Source: Leisingera methylohalidivorans DSM 14336 (GTDB lineage Bacteria; Pseudomonadota; Alphaproteobacteria; Rhodobacterales; Rhodobacteraceae). Taken from it: a DNA stretch of 64,000 nucleotides. Location of the stretch: positions 1,328,371-1,392,370 of the forward strand of contig NC_023135.1 of assembly GCF_000511355.1 (NCBI RefSeq), in the 5' to 3' direction. Under the pieces are notes generated by a model. It had not been told where the DNA came from. It saw only the letters and a program-made list of their open reading frames with translations, and searched no databases. Numbering within the stretch: position 1 is the stretch's first letter; each line of letters begins with the position of its first letter. Shown here piece by piece: positions 23,967 through 34,580 of this stretch. Made by a program: the position numbers and the translations under genes.

Positions 23967-24728
23967 ATGAGTTTGAGAATCGCCTTTCTGGCCAGTGAGG
24001 CCGATGTTGCGCAGGATGCATTGGGTACCCTGCGAAAGAGATACGGTCATGTGCCGCCCGCCGAAGCCGGTATTGTTGTGGCTCTGGGCGGGGATGGTTT
24101 CATGCTGCGCACGTTGCTTTCGATGGTGGATCATCCGGCGCCGGTGTACGGCATGAACCGCGGCACCGTTGGCTTTCTGATGAATGAATACCGTGAAGAC
24201 GGGTTGATCGGGCGGCTTGAAGAAGCCGTGCAGGAAATTATCAACCCGCTGTCGATGACCGTAATGGACCGCCGCGGCGAGGTGCATAAGGCGCTGGCCA
24301 TCAACGAGGTGTCTTTGCTGCGGGCAGGGCCGCAGGCGGCGCGGCTCAGAATATCCGTGGACGGGCGAGTGCGGATGGAGGAACTGGTCTGCGACGGCGC
24401 CTTGGTGTCCACCCCCGCGGGCTCCACAGCCTATAACTATTCCGCGCATGGCCCGATCCTGCCGATCGGGGCGGATGTGCTGGCGCTGACGGCGATTGCC
24501 GCCTTCCGGCCGCGGCGCTGGCGCGGCGCGCTTTTGCCCAGCAACGCGATGGTGCGCTTTGATGTTCTGGAGGCCGCTAAACGCCCGGTGATGGCTGACG
24601 CGGACTCGAATTCGGTGGCGGATATCGATTGGGTCGAGATCCGCACCGATCCGAAGATACGCCATAAAATCCTGTTCGACCCCGGTCATGGGCTGGAAGA
24701 AAGACTTATTTCCGAGCAGTTTACGTAA
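23967..24728 (+). CDS. nadK: NAD kinase
   Basis: 253 aa. It phosphorylates NAD to NADP with ATP or polyphosphate. GGDGFML (the GGDG motif) is near residue 40, and [10 protein letters not shown] and the conserved [16 protein letters not shown] follow. Length suits the short alphaproteobacterial form. The start at 23967 ([10 protein letters not shown]) is chosen from the first strand of the fold. Divergent from glyA. Confidence 0.95.
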   Translation: MSLRIAFLASEADVAQDALGTLRKRYGHVPPAEAGIVVALGGDGFMLRTLLSMVDHPAPVYGMNRGTVGFLMNEYREDGLIGRLEEAVQEIINPLSMTVMDRRGEVHKALAINEVSLLRAGPQAARLRISVDGRVRMEELVCDGALVSTPAGSTAYNYSAHGPILPIGADVLALTAIAAFRPRRWRGALLPSNAMVRFDVLEAAKRPVMADADSNSVADIDWVEIRTDPKIRHKILFDPGHGLEERLISEQFT

Positions 24729-25126
24729 GCGTTTAACGACAAATTCACGGCTTCGTGAACTTCCCGGTAACTATTCTGTGCAAAGGTTAACCCACTGGCG
24801 GATGCGGATGGTATCTGCCCAACGGCAAAATGCCACAGAGCCGTACCGGCGTGTTTTGTACGTTCCTGTTTTTTAGTTTCCTGCCGGTCACGCCCGCGGA
24901 ACCTGGCGCCAGAACGCCAGGTTCGCTGAATGCGGCAAGGCGAGCGGTGTTTGTAGTGAGTGATCTAGGTATGGAAGTTCCCCGGGGGCGGTTCAGCCCG
25001 TTCCCCGGGACCTCAAGCGGACAGGGCATGGAGATGCACAGTCGCCCCATTGCGCCCGCCCGGACTGCTTTGGGACCGTCCCCGATTTGAACTTGCAGGA
25101 TTTGCTGATGCCGGCTGACTGTTATG
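24729..25126. other. Intergenic region with a 10-bp inverted repeat
   Basis: No supported gene. GAACCTGGCG (24899-24908) and CGCCAGGTTC (24915-24924) form perfect arms around a 6-nt loop. A second GC-rich region near 24977-25012 repeats CCCCGGG. GCTGAC/GTCAGC (25114-25131) overlaps the amidase stop. A plus-strand frame at 24830-25090 has no recognisable features. Confidence 0.5.
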
Positions 25127-26572
25127 TCAGCTGCGTCCGCCGGCCTGCATCTGGTGCCACAGCGGCAGGCACATGCGGCCCGCTCGGGCTTCGATTGCGG
25201 CGCAAGCGTCCACCGCCAGATCCTCGCGCCAGCGGCGGGCGGCGATCTGCACATTGATGGGCTGCGGCCCATTCGGCAGCTGCGCCAGCCGGGCAGGCAC
25301 TGAGGCGGCGGGCAGGCCGAGGAAGTTCATCGCATAGGAGTAAACTGCGCAGCCCAGCACCTCATGCACGCCTTCCGCGCCTTCGGTGTCGCGGTCCGGC
25401 TTGAAAAAGGGCTGCGGCAGGAAAGGCGATAGTACCAGCGGGTATTCCTCCATGAACAGGGACCATTGCCGCGCGTAATGCGTGCGCTTGGCCATCATCT
25501 GCAGCAGCTCATCCCCGGTAAAGGGCGGGAACTCCTGGAAATAGACGGCAAAGATGTCGCGCACGGGCTGGGAGCCTGCCGCGTCTACATCCCCCTTCAT
25601 CAGTGCATGGATTTCGCCCATCAGGGCGCGGTAGCCGGTGCGCCCGGCCTCGAACACATTGGGCGGTTCCGCTTCCTCAACCAAATAGCCCGCGCCGGTC
25701 AGCGCCTCGCGGGCAAAATCCAATGCGGCTTCGACCTCGGGGTGCAGTTCATAGCCATGGGTGTTCTTGGTGAAAGCAACCTTGACCGGGTCATTCAGCG
25801 CTTCACCGCGCCAGGGCACCGGCACATGGAAGGGGTCGCGCGGGTCTGCGGCAATCAAAGAGGGCATCGAAAGATGCAGATCCTCTGCCGAGCGGGCAAT
25901 CAGCCCCTGCACCGACATCAGTTGCGCCAGCAGACCGCGCTCGGCGGATTGGCTGGGGTTCCAGGCCGGCACCCGGCCCAGGCCGGGCTTGACCGTCACC
26001 GCGCCATTGGCTGCGGCCGGAAAGCGCAAGGAGCCGCCGATGTCATTGCCATGTGCCAGTGCGCCGATTCCGGCCATCACTGCAGCCCCGGCGCCGCCGG
26101 AGGATCCGCCCGGCGAGATATGCCGTCCCCATGGGTTATGGGTGCGGCCGTGCAACGGGTTGTCGGTGTCGGCGCGGAAGGAAAATTCAGGTGTATTTGT
26201 CCGCCCGATCACCACCGCCCCGGCCTTTTGCAGGTTCTCCACCACCGGGGCGTCCGCGGGCGCGATCAAGTCCTTCAGCGCCGGGACGCCGTTTGAGGTG
26301 GCATGGCCTTTCTGATCCACGTTGATTTTGATGGTGACCGGCACACCGTGCAGCGGGCCGGGAACCGCGCCGCCTGCGCGCGCAATGTCGAGCGCGCGGG
26401 CGCGATCCAGTGCCTCGGCGCTCAGATCTTCAACGACGGCATTCAGCGCTGGGTTCACCGCGTTCATTCGATCAATGGAGGCTTGCACGGCGCCTTCGGC
26501 GCTCAGATCTCCGGTGCGTGTCAGTTGTGTCAGTTCCGTGGCACTCAGGCGCCAGGTCTCCGGATTTGTCAT
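25127..26572 (-). CDS. Amidase (amidase signature family)
   Basis: 481 aa. The Ser-Ser-Lys triad is seen: Lys in VTIKINVDQKG, and the Ser pair in SPGGSSGGAGAAV with the downstream GNDIGGSLRFPA block. It hydrolyses an amide, producing ammonia and an acid. No GatB/GatC partner is nearby, so it is a catabolic amidase, not the tRNA amidotransferase. Substrate unknown. The start at 26572 follows a GGAGG site on the minus strand. Confidence 0.9.
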   Translation of the reverse strand: MTNPETWRLSATELTQLTRTGDLSAEGAVQASIDRMNAVNPALNAVVEDLSAEALDRARALDIARAGGAVPGPLHGVPVTIKINVDQKGHATSNGVPALKDLIAPADAPVVENLQKAGAVVIGRTNTPEFSFRADTDNPLHGRTHNPWGRHISPGGSSGGAGAAVMAGIGALAHGNDIGGSLRFPAAANGAVTVKPGLGRVPAWNPSQSAERGLLAQLMSVQGLIARSAEDLHLSMPSLIAADPRDPFHVPVPWRGEALNDPVKVAFTKNTHGYELHPEVEAALDFAREALTGAGYLVEEAEPPNVFEAGRTGYRALMGEIHALMKGDVDAAGSQPVRDIFAVYFQEFPPFTGDELLQMMAKRTHYARQWSLFMEEYPLVLSPFLPQPFFKPDRDTEGAEGVHEVLGCAVYSYAMNFLGLPAASVPARLAQLPNGPQPINVQIAARRWREDLAVDACAAIEARAGRMCLPLWHQMQAGGRS

Positions 26573-27200
26573 GCTCAAGCCTCCTTGGCTGCAGCCTAGG
26601 AAGACAGGGCGGAGTTGCAAGGAAAACCGGACGGCAAACTGCCGGAATTCTGCGGGTGTTCCTCGTGGTCAGGACCCGGGGCCGCAGCTGTTGCAATGGC
26701 TGCAGCAGAAGATAGTTGAAACGGGGTTGGATGCTGTCTTCATGGAAGCGCTGCAAGGGAGGGAGGCTCCAACTGCTATGGCGATCAGGATGGGCCAAGG
26801 ACACCCCGGCGGGATCGCGCGGCTGCTTCCGCTTGGTTGGTTCCGCCCAGCTCTGGGTAAACCCGCCCCGGCGCAGGAAGTCCGTGCAGAGGCGGGGAGA
26901 CTGGAAACCCATACGGTCAGACGCTTGAGCGTCCTGAGGCGGTTGGTCTGGCCCTCGGTCCGCCTGTCCGGCCGTGATTTCCGCAGCGCGGCGGCGGCTT
27001 TTTCCCGCCAGAGCCTGCGGGCGAAGGCTCCGAGCAGCCCTTCCTTCGCTTCCTCCAGCCATCCTCACCCGTCTCCACACATCTTTTTAAGATTCCGGCG
27101 CCTGCTGTCTCTCGATTTGGACGGCGGAACCTCTGGGATTGAAATGCGCAGTGTCACGCTCCAGCAGGTGATTCCCTGCTTGCAGCGGCCATGCCCGCCC
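26573..27200. other. Gene-poor stretch upstream of the prpE control region
   Basis: Several overlapping frames on both strands are rich in Arg/Pro/Ser and show no motif. I support no gene here. Confidence 0.5.
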
Positions 27201-27206
27201 GGAATG

Positions 27207-27290
27207 TTTGCAGATTTGCAATTCGGGCAGGGATTTCCTGAATATTCTACCGCAAAGACCTGTTTGCAAAGCGGGTTGGTTGCAAACCGC
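27207..27290 (+). promoter_or_regulatory. TTTGCAAA-type sites upstream of prpE (PccR/ScfR-like operator)
   Basis: TTTGCAGATTTGCAA (27207-27221), a perfect TTTGCAAA (27263-27270) and TTGCAAA (27280-27286) precede prpE by 145-230 bases. In Rhodobacter the short-chain fatty acyl-CoA regulator PccR binds TTTGCAAA repeats at propionyl-CoA genes. Control of prpE by such a regulator is inferred; the regulator gene is not in this window. Confidence 0.55.
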
Positions 27291-27434
27291 AAACAGAGTG
27301 TAAATTCTGTAAACTCAGGCCGTTTCCCTGCCCGCAGCCTGTAAATTCCTTGACCAACCTTGCGTGCGGCTACAGCAAAACTTGCCCGTTTGACGCTTTC
27401 TCGCCTACGCAAAGAGCAGGAGGAGATGGACATC

Positions 27435-29324
27435 ATGGGATATAGGGACATTTACGCCGGCTGGAAACAGGATCCGGAAGGGTTTTGGATGAAGGCTGCG
27501 CAGGCGATCAATTGGATTGAAGCCCCGAAACAGGCGCTGTTTGACAAGGGCGACGGTCTTTACGAATGGTTTTCCGATGCCAAGGTGAACACCTGCTACA
27601 ACGCCGTTGACCGGCATGTGGAACAGGGCCGCGGCGAACAGGCCGCGATCATCTATGACAGCCCGGTCACTCATACCAAACGTGAAATCTCCTATGTCGA
27701 GCTGCGCAACCGGGTGGCCACGCTGGCCGGCGCGCTGCGCGCCAAGGGCATCGAAAAGGGCGACCGGGTCATCATCTACATGCCGATGATCCCTGAAGCG
27801 CTTGAGGCGATGCTGGCCTGTGCCCGCATCGGCGCGGTGCATTCGGTGGTGTTCGGCGGCTTTGCCGCCAACGAACTGGCAGTGCGGATCGACGACGCCA
27901 AGCCCAAGGCGATCATCGCCGCCTCCTGCGGGATCGAGCCAGGCCGGACCGTGCATTACAAGCCGCTGCTGGACGGCGCCATCGACCTGTCAGAACATAA
28001 GCCGGAGTTCTGCGTGATCTTCCAGCGTGAACAGGAAGTGGCGGATCTGATCCCGGGCCGGGACGTGAACTGGCATGGGTTCCAGTACGGTGTGCAGCCC
28101 GCCGAATGTGTCCCGGTCGAGGGCAACCACCCCTCCTATATCCTCTACACCTCCGGCACCACCGGCCAGCCCAAGGGTGTGATCCGCGATACCGCGGGCC
28201 AGCTGGTGGCGCTGAACTGGACGATGAAGAACATCTACAACGTTGATCCCGGCGATGTGTTCTGGGCGGCGTCAGATGTGGGCTGGGTCGTCGGGCACTC
28301 CTATATCTGCTATGCGCCGCTGATCCACGGCAACACGACAGTTGTGTTCGAGGGCAAGCCTGTTGGCACGCCGGATGCCGGAACCTTCTGGCGGGTTATT
28401 TCCGAGCATGGGGTCAAAAGCTTCTTTACTGCCCCCACCGCCTTCCGCGCGGTCAAGCGGGAGGATCCCAAGGGCGAATTCGTCAGGAAATACGATCTGA
28501 GCTGCCTGCAGCAGGTCTATCTGGCCGGCGAGCGCGCCGATCCCGACACCATCACCTGGGCGCAGAACCAGCTGAAGGTTCCGGTGGTGGACCACTGGTG
28601 GCAGACTGAAACCGGCTGGTCGATTGCCGCCAACCCCTTAGGGATAGAAAAACTGCCGACCAAGCTTGGCTCGCCTGCGCTGCCGATGCCCGGCTATGAG
28701 GTGGACATTCTGGACGAGGGCGGCAACCTGGTGGCACCGGGCGAACTGGGCGCCATTGCAGTGAAGCTGCCGTTGCCGCCGGGCACCCTGCCGACGCTGT
28801 GGAATGCCGGGGAGCGGTTCAGGAAAAGCTACCTCACGGCCTTTCCCGGCTACTACGAGACCGGCGATGCAGGGACGAAGGATGAGGACGGCTATCTCTA
28901 TATCATGGCGCGCACAGATGATGTGATCAACGTGGCAGGCCACCGGCTTTCGACCGGCGGCATGGAGGAAGTGCTGTCGGGCCACCCGGATGTCGCCGAA
29001 TGCGCCGTGATCGGCGTGGCGGACAACCTCAAGGGCCAGATACCTGTTGGCTTCCTCTGCCTGAATTCCGGCGCCGGCCGCGACCCTGGCGAGGTGGTAG
29101 CCGAGGTCGTTAAACTGGTGCGCGAGAAGATCGGCCCGGTTGCCGCCTTCAAACTTGCGGCGGTGGTCGACCGGCTGCCCAAGACCCGTTCCGGAAAGAT
29201 CCTGCGCGGCACCATGGTGAATATCGCTGATGGCACGCCGTGGAAGATGCCTGCAACGATCGACGATCCCGCTGTGCTGGACGAAATCAAGGACGCCCTG
29301 CAGGCTATCGGCTACGCCAGATAG
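27435..29324 (+). CDS. prpE: Propionyl-CoA synthetase
   Basis: 629 aa, acetate-CoA ligase family. It activates propionate to propionyl-CoA with ATP. The P-loop YTSGTTGQPKGV is near 235-250, the adenylation Y-ETGD element comes later, and TRSGKILRGT near the C-terminus carries the acetylatable catalytic Lys. WWQTETGWSIAANPLGIEKLP is characteristic of PrpE rather than Acs. AGGAGG at 27418-27423 favours ATG 27435 over 27426. TTTGCAAA sites upstream suggest induction by propionyl-CoA. Confidence 0.92.
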   Translation: MGYRDIYAGWKQDPEGFWMKAAQAINWIEAPKQALFDKGDGLYEWFSDAKVNTCYNAVDRHVEQGRGEQAAIIYDSPVTHTKREISYVELRNRVATLAGALRAKGIEKGDRVIIYMPMIPEALEAMLACARIGAVHSVVFGGFAANELAVRIDDAKPKAIIAASCGIEPGRTVHYKPLLDGAIDLSEHKPEFCVIFQREQEVADLIPGRDVNWHGFQYGVQPAECVPVEGNHPSYILYTSGTTGQPKGVIRDTAGQLVALNWTMKNIYNVDPGDVFWAASDVGWVVGHSYICYAPLIHGNTTVVFEGKPVGTPDAGTFWRVISEHGVKSFFTAPTAFRAVKREDPKGEFVRKYDLSCLQQVYLAGERADPDTITWAQNQLKVPVVDHWWQTETGWSIAANPLGIEKLPTKLGSPALPMPGYEVDILDEGGNLVAPGELGAIAVKLPLPPGTLPTLWNAGERFRKSYLTAFPGYYETGDAGTKDEDGYLYIMARTDDVINVAGHRLSTGGMEEVLSGHPDVAECAVIGVADNLKGQIPVGFLCLNSGAGRDPGEVVAEVVKLVREKIGPVAAFKLAAVVDRLPKTRSGKILRGTMVNIADGTPWKMPATIDDPAVLDEIKDALQAIGYAR

Positions 29325-29347
29325 ACGTCCGCCAACCCGGTCAGCGG

Positions 29348-29746
29348 CTAGGCATCCTGATCTCTGCCCCGGCCGTAGCGGGGCAGCCTGTCTTTCAGCT
29401 CCAGCCAGCTCACATGGTCGGAGTGGAAGACATGGAACTTGGGGGGCAGTTCCCCGGGGCATTCCAGGGTCGCTGTGTACATGTGGATATTCACCGTATC
29501 GCGTGCCGTGCGATAGGCCATCTGGGTGCCGCAGGCGCTGCAGAACAGCCGCTCGACACCGGTGGAGGAATTGTAGATCTGCGGCTCAGAACCGGACCAC
29601 GCGACCGACTCATGCGGCAGCCCGAAAAATGCGGTGACGGGTGCCGCGCAATTGCGGCGGCAATCGGCGCAATGGCAGTAGCAGCTCCAGGCCGCTTCGG
29701 CCTGGCTCTCCCAATGCACGGCGCCGCAGTGGCAATGCCCTCTCAT
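29348..29746 (-). CDS. GFA-family zinc protein (glutathione-dependent formaldehyde-activating-like)
   Basis: 132 aa. Zinc sites: CHCGAVHW (5-12), CYCHCADCRR (about 22-31) and FCSACGTQMAYR (68-79), the full Gfa/CENP-V pattern. The family includes a proposed glutathione-formaldehyde enzyme, but most members have unproven activity. Convergent with prpE and 60 bases beyond the maeB stop on the same strand. Confidence 0.85.
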   Translation of the reverse strand: MRGHCHCGAVHWESQAEAAWSCYCHCADCRRNCAAPVTAFFGLPHESVAWSGSEPQIYNSSTGVERLFCSACGTQMAYRTARDTVNIHMYTATLECPGELPPKFHVFHSDHVSWLELKDRLPRYGRGRDQDA

Positions 29747-29806
29747 GGCTGGTCCTCCTACTGGCCCCCCTGGATGGGCGGCCAGCGGTAATTCCCAGCC
29801 GCAGGA

Positions 29807-32080
29807 TTAACCGTAGTGCGCCACCGGGGTGCCGGCAATGGCGGCCATGTTCAAAAGCCCGCGCGCGGTGATCGAGGGGGAAACGATATGGGCGCGGTTG
29901 CCCATGCCCATCAGGATCGGCCCGACCTCCAGCCCGCCGGCCCGCATTTTCAGGATGTTGCGCACCCCCGAGGCGGCATCGGCATGGGCAAAGATCAGCA
30001 CATTGGCCGCGCCCTCCAGCCGCGAATTGGGGAAGATCCGTTCGCGCAGCTCAGGGTCCAGCGCGCTGTCGATGTTCATTTCGCCCTCATAGGCAAAATC
30101 CCGGCGCCTGTCGTCGAGGATTTCCAGCGCGGCGCGCAGCCTGCTGCCGGTGTCGCAGGCGATATTGCCGAATTGCGATTGCGAACACAGCGCAATCTTC
30201 GGTTCCAGGCCAAAGCGGCGCACATGGCGGGCTGCGCCGATGACGGTTTCTGCGATCTGTTCCGGCGTCGGCTCGATCCGCACATGGGTGTCGGCGATGA
30301 ACAGCGGCCCGTCCTCCAAAATCATCAGCGACAGCGCCCCATGCGGCGCGTAGCTGTTGCCGCCCAGAACCTGCTCGACATAATTCATATGCCAGCGGTA
30401 TTCGCCGAACGTGCCGCAAATCAGACTGTCCGCCTCGCCGCGGTGGACCATGATGGCGCCAATCGCGGTGGTATTGGTGCGCATGATCGCCTTGGCCAGG
30501 TCCGGGGTCACGCCGCGCCGCTGCATCAGCTTGTGATAGCTGTTCCAGTAGTCGTAATACCGCGGGTCGTTTTCCGGGTTGACCAGCTGGAAGTCACGGC
30601 CGGGGCGCACATCCAGCCCCAGCCGCTCACAGCGGCGCTCAATCACTTCCGGGCGGCCGATCAGGATCGGGGTTTCGGTTGTCTCCTCCAGAATCGCCTG
30701 GGCGGCGCGCAGCACCCGCTCGTCCTCGCCCTCTGTAAAGACAATGCGGCGGGCGGCGGCTCGGGCGGCCTCGAACACCGGCCGCATCAGCAGGGCGGAT
30801 TTGAAGACGGTTTGGTTCAGCTTCTGCTTATAGGCTTCGATGTCCTCGATCGGCCGGTTCGCAACACCGCTTTCCATCGCCGCCTTGGCCACGGCAGAAG
30901 ACACCACCGCCACCAGGCGCGGGTCAAACGGCTTGGGGATCAGGTAGTCGGCGCCGAAAGTCAGCTGCTCGCCCTTATAGGCCGCCGCCGCCTCAGCGCT
31001 GGTCGTTGCCCGCGCCAGTTCGGCGATGCCGTCGACACAGGCAATCTGCATCGCGTCATTGATCTCGGTCGCCCCCACGTCCAGCGCCCCGCGGAAGATG
31101 AAGGGGAAGCACAGCACATTGTTGACCTGGTTTGGAAAATCGCTGCGCCCGGTGGCGATGATCGCATCCGGCGCCACCTTGCGTGCCTGGTCGGGCATGA
31201 TCTCCGGTGTCGGGTTGGCCAGGGCAAAAATGATTGGCCGTTTGGCCATTTTGCCGACCATTTCCGGCTTCAGTACGTTCGGCCCGGACAACCCCAGGAA
31301 CAGATCAGCGCCGTCAACCACCTCTTCCAGCGTCCGCTTGTCCGAGGCCTGGGCAAAGGCCGCTTTCTCCGGGTTCATGTCCTCTTCGCGGCCCTCATAG
31401 ACCAGCCCGTGAATGTCGCAGAGCCAGATATTCTCGCGCTTCACCCCCAGCTTCACCAGCATGTTGAGGCAGGCGATCCCCGCCGCACCGCCGCCGGTTG
31501 AGACGATCTTGATCTCGCCAAACGACTTGCCCGCCACATGCAGCGCGTTCTTGGCGGCGGCCCCTACGACGATGGCTGTCCCATGCTGATCGTCATGGAA
31601 AACCGGGATGTTCATCCGCTCGCGGCACAGCTTCTCCACCACAAAGCAATCCGGCGCCTTGATGTCTTCCAGATTGATCGCGCCAAACGTCGGCTCCAGC
31701 GAGCAGACGATATCGGCCAGCTTCTCGGGGTCGCTTTCGTTGACTTCGATATCAAAGCAGTCGATGCCCGCGAAGTTCTTGAACAGGACCGCCTTGCCTT
31801 CCATCACCGGCTTCGAGGCCAGCGCACCGATGTTGCCCAGTCCCAGTACCGCCGAGCCGTTCGTCACAACCGCAACCAGATTGCCGCGCGAGGTATAGCG
31901 CGCAGCATTGGCCTCATCCGCCTTGATTTCGATGCAGGCCTCCGCCACGCCGGGGGAATAAGCGCGCGCCAGATCGCGGCCGTTGGCCATCGGCTTGGTC
32001 GCGCGGATCTCCAGCTTACCGGGCTGCGGAAACTCGTGATAGTTGAGTGCGGCTTGGCGCAGGTTCTGTTGATCGGACAT
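29807..32080 (-). CDS. maeB: NADP-type malic enzyme fused to a phosphotransacetylase-like domain
   Basis: 757 aa. Residues 1-430 form malic enzyme, decarboxylating malate to pyruvate: [12 protein letters not shown], the catalytic Lys block [27 protein letters not shown], and [15 protein letters not shown] for NAD(P). Residues 430-757 are a phosphate acetyltransferase-like domain that lacks enzyme activity in known MaeB proteins and regulates it, probably through acetyl-CoA. Length is usual. Single gene. Confidence 0.95.
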   Translation of the reverse strand: MSDQQNLRQAALNYHEFPQPGKLEIRATKPMANGRDLARAYSPGVAEACIEIKADEANAARYTSRGNLVAVVTNGSAVLGLGNIGALASKPVMEGKAVLFKNFAGIDCFDIEVNESDPEKLADIVCSLEPTFGAINLEDIKAPDCFVVEKLCRERMNIPVFHDDQHGTAIVVGAAAKNALHVAGKSFGEIKIVSTGGGAAGIACLNMLVKLGVKRENIWLCDIHGLVYEGREEDMNPEKAAFAQASDKRTLEEVVDGADLFLGLSGPNVLKPEMVGKMAKRPIIFALANPTPEIMPDQARKVAPDAIIATGRSDFPNQVNNVLCFPFIFRGALDVGATEINDAMQIACVDGIAELARATTSAEAAAAYKGEQLTFGADYLIPKPFDPRLVAVVSSAVAKAAMESGVANRPIEDIEAYKQKLNQTVFKSALLMRPVFEAARAAARRIVFTEGEDERVLRAAQAILEETTETPILIGRPEVIERRCERLGLDVRPGRDFQLVNPENDPRYYDYWNSYHKLMQRRGVTPDLAKAIMRTNTTAIGAIMVHRGEADSLICGTFGEYRWHMNYVEQVLGGNSYAPHGALSLMILEDGPLFIADTHVRIEPTPEQIAETVIGAARHVRRFGLEPKIALCSQSQFGNIACDTGSRLRAALEILDDRRRDFAYEGEMNIDSALDPELRERIFPNSRLEGAANVLIFAHADAASGVRNILKMRAGGLEVGPILMGMGNRAHIVSPSITARGLLNMAAIAGTPVAHYG

Positions 32081-32533
32081 CTGGCGCTCCTGGATATCTA
32101 TTTTGTTTAGTGTTAAACCATTTTTCCTGCCGGAAACCTAGTCCAAACTGACGCAAATGAACGCGGCGGCAGTTGCGGCGGCAGCCTGTTGTCCGGATCC
32201 TGCCGCAAGGCCGCTGGCCTGCCAAGTGAATTGGGAGTGAAAAGCGAGCGATGCAATCGCGGGATCCCGCCCGCCGGCTGATGAGCCGCGCAATGACATT
32301 CCGTTTTCTACCAAGGCCTTGGGTGTGAAGGTGGAAATGCTTCCCCCCGCGGATCACCCGCAAACTGCGGCGTCGTGCAAACACGGCCTGCGCCTGCGGG
32401 TTGAAAGGGGGCCGGCAAAAAAACCGGCACAACCCGCATTGTGACTGAAGATCCTGATGGAATTGCCGAAAGCCATCGCTGCCTGACCGCGCCCAACCAC
32501 AACAGGATCGGGAGCGAAGAGCACCGATCAGCG

Positions 32534-32791
32534 ATGGTGAAGTCCCGAACCGTGTGCCGCTTTCCCGTCCGCTGCCTGAACGGCCAGGCGGCCTGGATCA
32601 TCTGCCGCGCAGGCAGGCTTGACCGTGGCCTGGAGCCGGATCGTCAGGGCGGCTGGATCATCTCTGCCCTCATCCGCACCCCCGGCGGCGGCCCGGTGCC
32701 CGGCATGAAAACCCGCTTCAGCGCGCCCAGCGGCTATGTGCAACTGCCGGAGCCAACCTTGCCAGGCGTATGCAGCATGGCGGCGGGGTAA
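32534..32791 (+). CDS. Possible small hypothetical protein
   Basis: 85 aa from ATG at 32534, basic, with a Gly-rich segment SALIRTPGGGPVPGMKTRF and SGYVQLPEP near the end that reads like protein. No family was recognised and no good ribosome site is seen. It is the only candidate in the 800-base space between maeB and cdd; the rest of 32081-32533 holds no supported feature. Confidence 0.3.
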   Translation: MVKSRTVCRFPVRCLNGQAAWIICRAGRLDRGLEPDRQGGWIISALIRTPGGGPVPGMKTRFSAPSGYVQLPEPTLPGVCSMAAG

Positions 32792-32883
32792 CACAGTAAC
32801 TGCATCCGGGGGCTTCCGCTCCCCGGTGCAATTCAGCTAGGCTGCGGCATTCTGACCAGATGATCAAAAACCGGAAAGCACCG

Positions 32884-33276
32884 ATGAGCCTCAAAACCGC
32901 TGCCACTGCCGTCCGCGAAAACGCCCACGCGCCGTATTCAAATTTCAAAGTCGGTGCGGCTGTCCGTTCGGCCTCGGGCCAGATCTATGTCGGCTGCAAC
33001 GTTGAAAACGTGGCCTACCCGGAGGGCACCTGCGCCGAGGCCGGCGCCATTGCCGCCATGGTGGCAGCCGGGGAAAAGAAACTGGCAGAGGTCTATGTGA
33101 TCGCCGACTGCCCCGCACCGATCCCGCCCTGCGGGGGCTGCCGCCAGAAGCTCAAGGAGTTCGGCACCGGTGAAGTCAAAGTGACCCTGGCCACCACCGA
33201 CGGCGCCGAGAAAGACACCACAATCGGCGATCTGCTGCCGGGCGCTTTTGACGCGGACCATATGGAGCGCTGCTGA
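32884..33276 (+). CDS. cdd: Cytidine deaminase
   Basis: 130 aa, converts cytidine and deoxycytidine to uridine forms. Zinc and catalytic residues: TCAE (Cys50, Glu52) and PPCGGC (Cys83, Cys86), and the substrate loop NFKVGAAV. Most relatives have CAER; here it is CAEAG, a mild variation. First gene of a salvage operon; its stop overlaps the deoA ATG by one base. ATG 32884 is preferred over ATG 32860 from family length. Confidence 0.93.
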   Translation: MSLKTAATAVRENAHAPYSNFKVGAAVRSASGQIYVGCNVENVAYPEGTCAEAGAIAAMVAAGEKKLAEVYVIADCPAPIPPCGGCRQKLKEFGTGEVKVTLATTDGAEKDTTIGDLLPGAFDADHMERC

Positions 33277-34580
33277 TGGATGCCCGCGCCATCAATGCAA
33301 TGCTGCGGCGCGGTGAAACACCTGGCGAAGAAGATCTGCGCTGGTTTGCCCAAGGACTGGCCAGCGGTGCGGTGTCCGATGCGCAGGCTGGTGCCTTTGC
33401 CATGGCCGTTTGCCTGCAGGGTCTGAGTGTCGAGGGCCGCCGCGCCCTGACACTGGCGATGCGCGACACCGGCGATGTGCTGCAATGGGATCTGGACGGG
33501 CCGGTGCTGGACAAGCATTCCACTGGCGGCGTGGGGGATTGCGTCTCGCTGCTGCTGGCGCCCGCACTGGCCGCCTGCGGCGCCTATGTGCCGATGATCT
33601 CCGGCCGCGGCCTTGGCCATACCGGCGGCACCCTGGACAAGCTGGAGGCCATTCCCGGCGTCTCGATTCAGGTCAGCGAAGACCGCCTGCGCCGGTTGAT
33701 GCAGGACGTTGGCTGCGCCATCGTCGGCGCCACCGCCCGGATCGCACCGGCTGACAGACGGCTTTATGCAATCCGCGATGTGACGGCGACGGTGGAAAGC
33801 CTCGACCTGATCACTGCCTCGATCCTGTCCAAAAAACTCGCCGCAAGCCCGGACGCGCTGGTACTGGACGTCAAAATCGGTTCAGGCGCCTTCATGAAAA
33901 CCGCGGCTGAGGCCGGCGCGCTGGCGCAATCCCTCTGCGATACTGCCAATGCGGCGGGTTGCAAAGCCTCGGCGCTGATCACCGACATGAACCAGCCGCT
34001 GGCGCCCGCACTGGGCAATGCGCTGGAGGTGGCAGAGGTGATGCGGATGCTGACCGTCAAAGCCGCGGGGCCGCTGGCGGAAATCTCGGCTGTGCTGGGC
34101 GGTGAACTGCTGGTCCACGCAGGGCTGGCCGCGGATGCCGCGGCGGGCGCGGACAAGATCACCGCAGCCCTGACGGATGGCCGCGCGGCTGATCGCTTTG
34201 GCCGGATGATTGCGGCCTTGGGCGGCCCCGTGGATTTTGCAGACAGATGGCAGGATCATCTGCCCGGCGCAGAAGTCATCAGGGAGGTCAAGACGCCATC
34301 GGCAGGGTATGTCACGGCCATGAACGGCGAGGCGCTCGGCCTGGCCGTTGTCCGCCTTGGCGGCGGCCGGATGGTGGAAAGCGACCGCATTCACCCGGGC
34401 GTCGGTATCTCGGGCCTCGTCCGGCTGGGCCAGCAGGTCGGCGCAGGAGACACCCTTGCCTGCATTCACGCGGCCAGCGATGATGCAGCAGATATGGCGG
34501 AGGCGGCCCTTGTTGCTGCTGTCTCCATCGGGGAGGCGCCGGACGCCTTGCCGCCGCTGGTTCACGAAAGGATCTCCTGA
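33276..34580 (+). CDS. deoA: Thymidine phosphorylase
   Basis: 434 aa. It releases thymine or uracil from deoxynucleosides, giving deoxyribose-1-phosphate. DKHSTGGVGDCVSLLLAP (residues 83-100) binds phosphate, GRGLGHTGGTLDKLEAIPG is the family signature, and the active-site DVKIGSGAFMK is intact. Overlaps cdd and deoB by one base each, so tightly coupled. Confidence 0.95.
   Translation: MDARAINAMLRRGETPGEEDLRWFAQGLASGAVSDAQAGAFAMAVCLQGLSVEGRRALTLAMRDTGDVLQWDLDGPVLDKHSTGGVGDCVSLLLAPALAACGAYVPMISGRGLGHTGGTLDKLEAIPGVSIQVSEDRLRRLMQDVGCAIVGATARIAPADRRLYAIRDVTATVESLDLITASILSKKLAASPDALVLDVKIGSGAFMKTAAEAGALAQSLCDTANAAGCKASALITDMNQPLAPALGNALEVAEVMRMLTVKAAGPLAEISAVLGGELLVHAGLAADAAAGADKITAALTDGRAADRFGRMIAALGGPVDFADRWQDHLPGAEVIREVKTPSAGYVTAMNGEALGLAVVRLGGGRMVESDRIHPGVGISGLVRLGQQVGAGDTLACIHAASDDAADMAEAALVAAVSIGEAPDALPPLVHERIS

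Noticed and set aside
24830..25090. 86-aa plus-strand frame between nadK and the amidase
   Set aside because: Composition and lack of motif; it crosses a perfect inverted repeat and GC-rich hairpin DNA.
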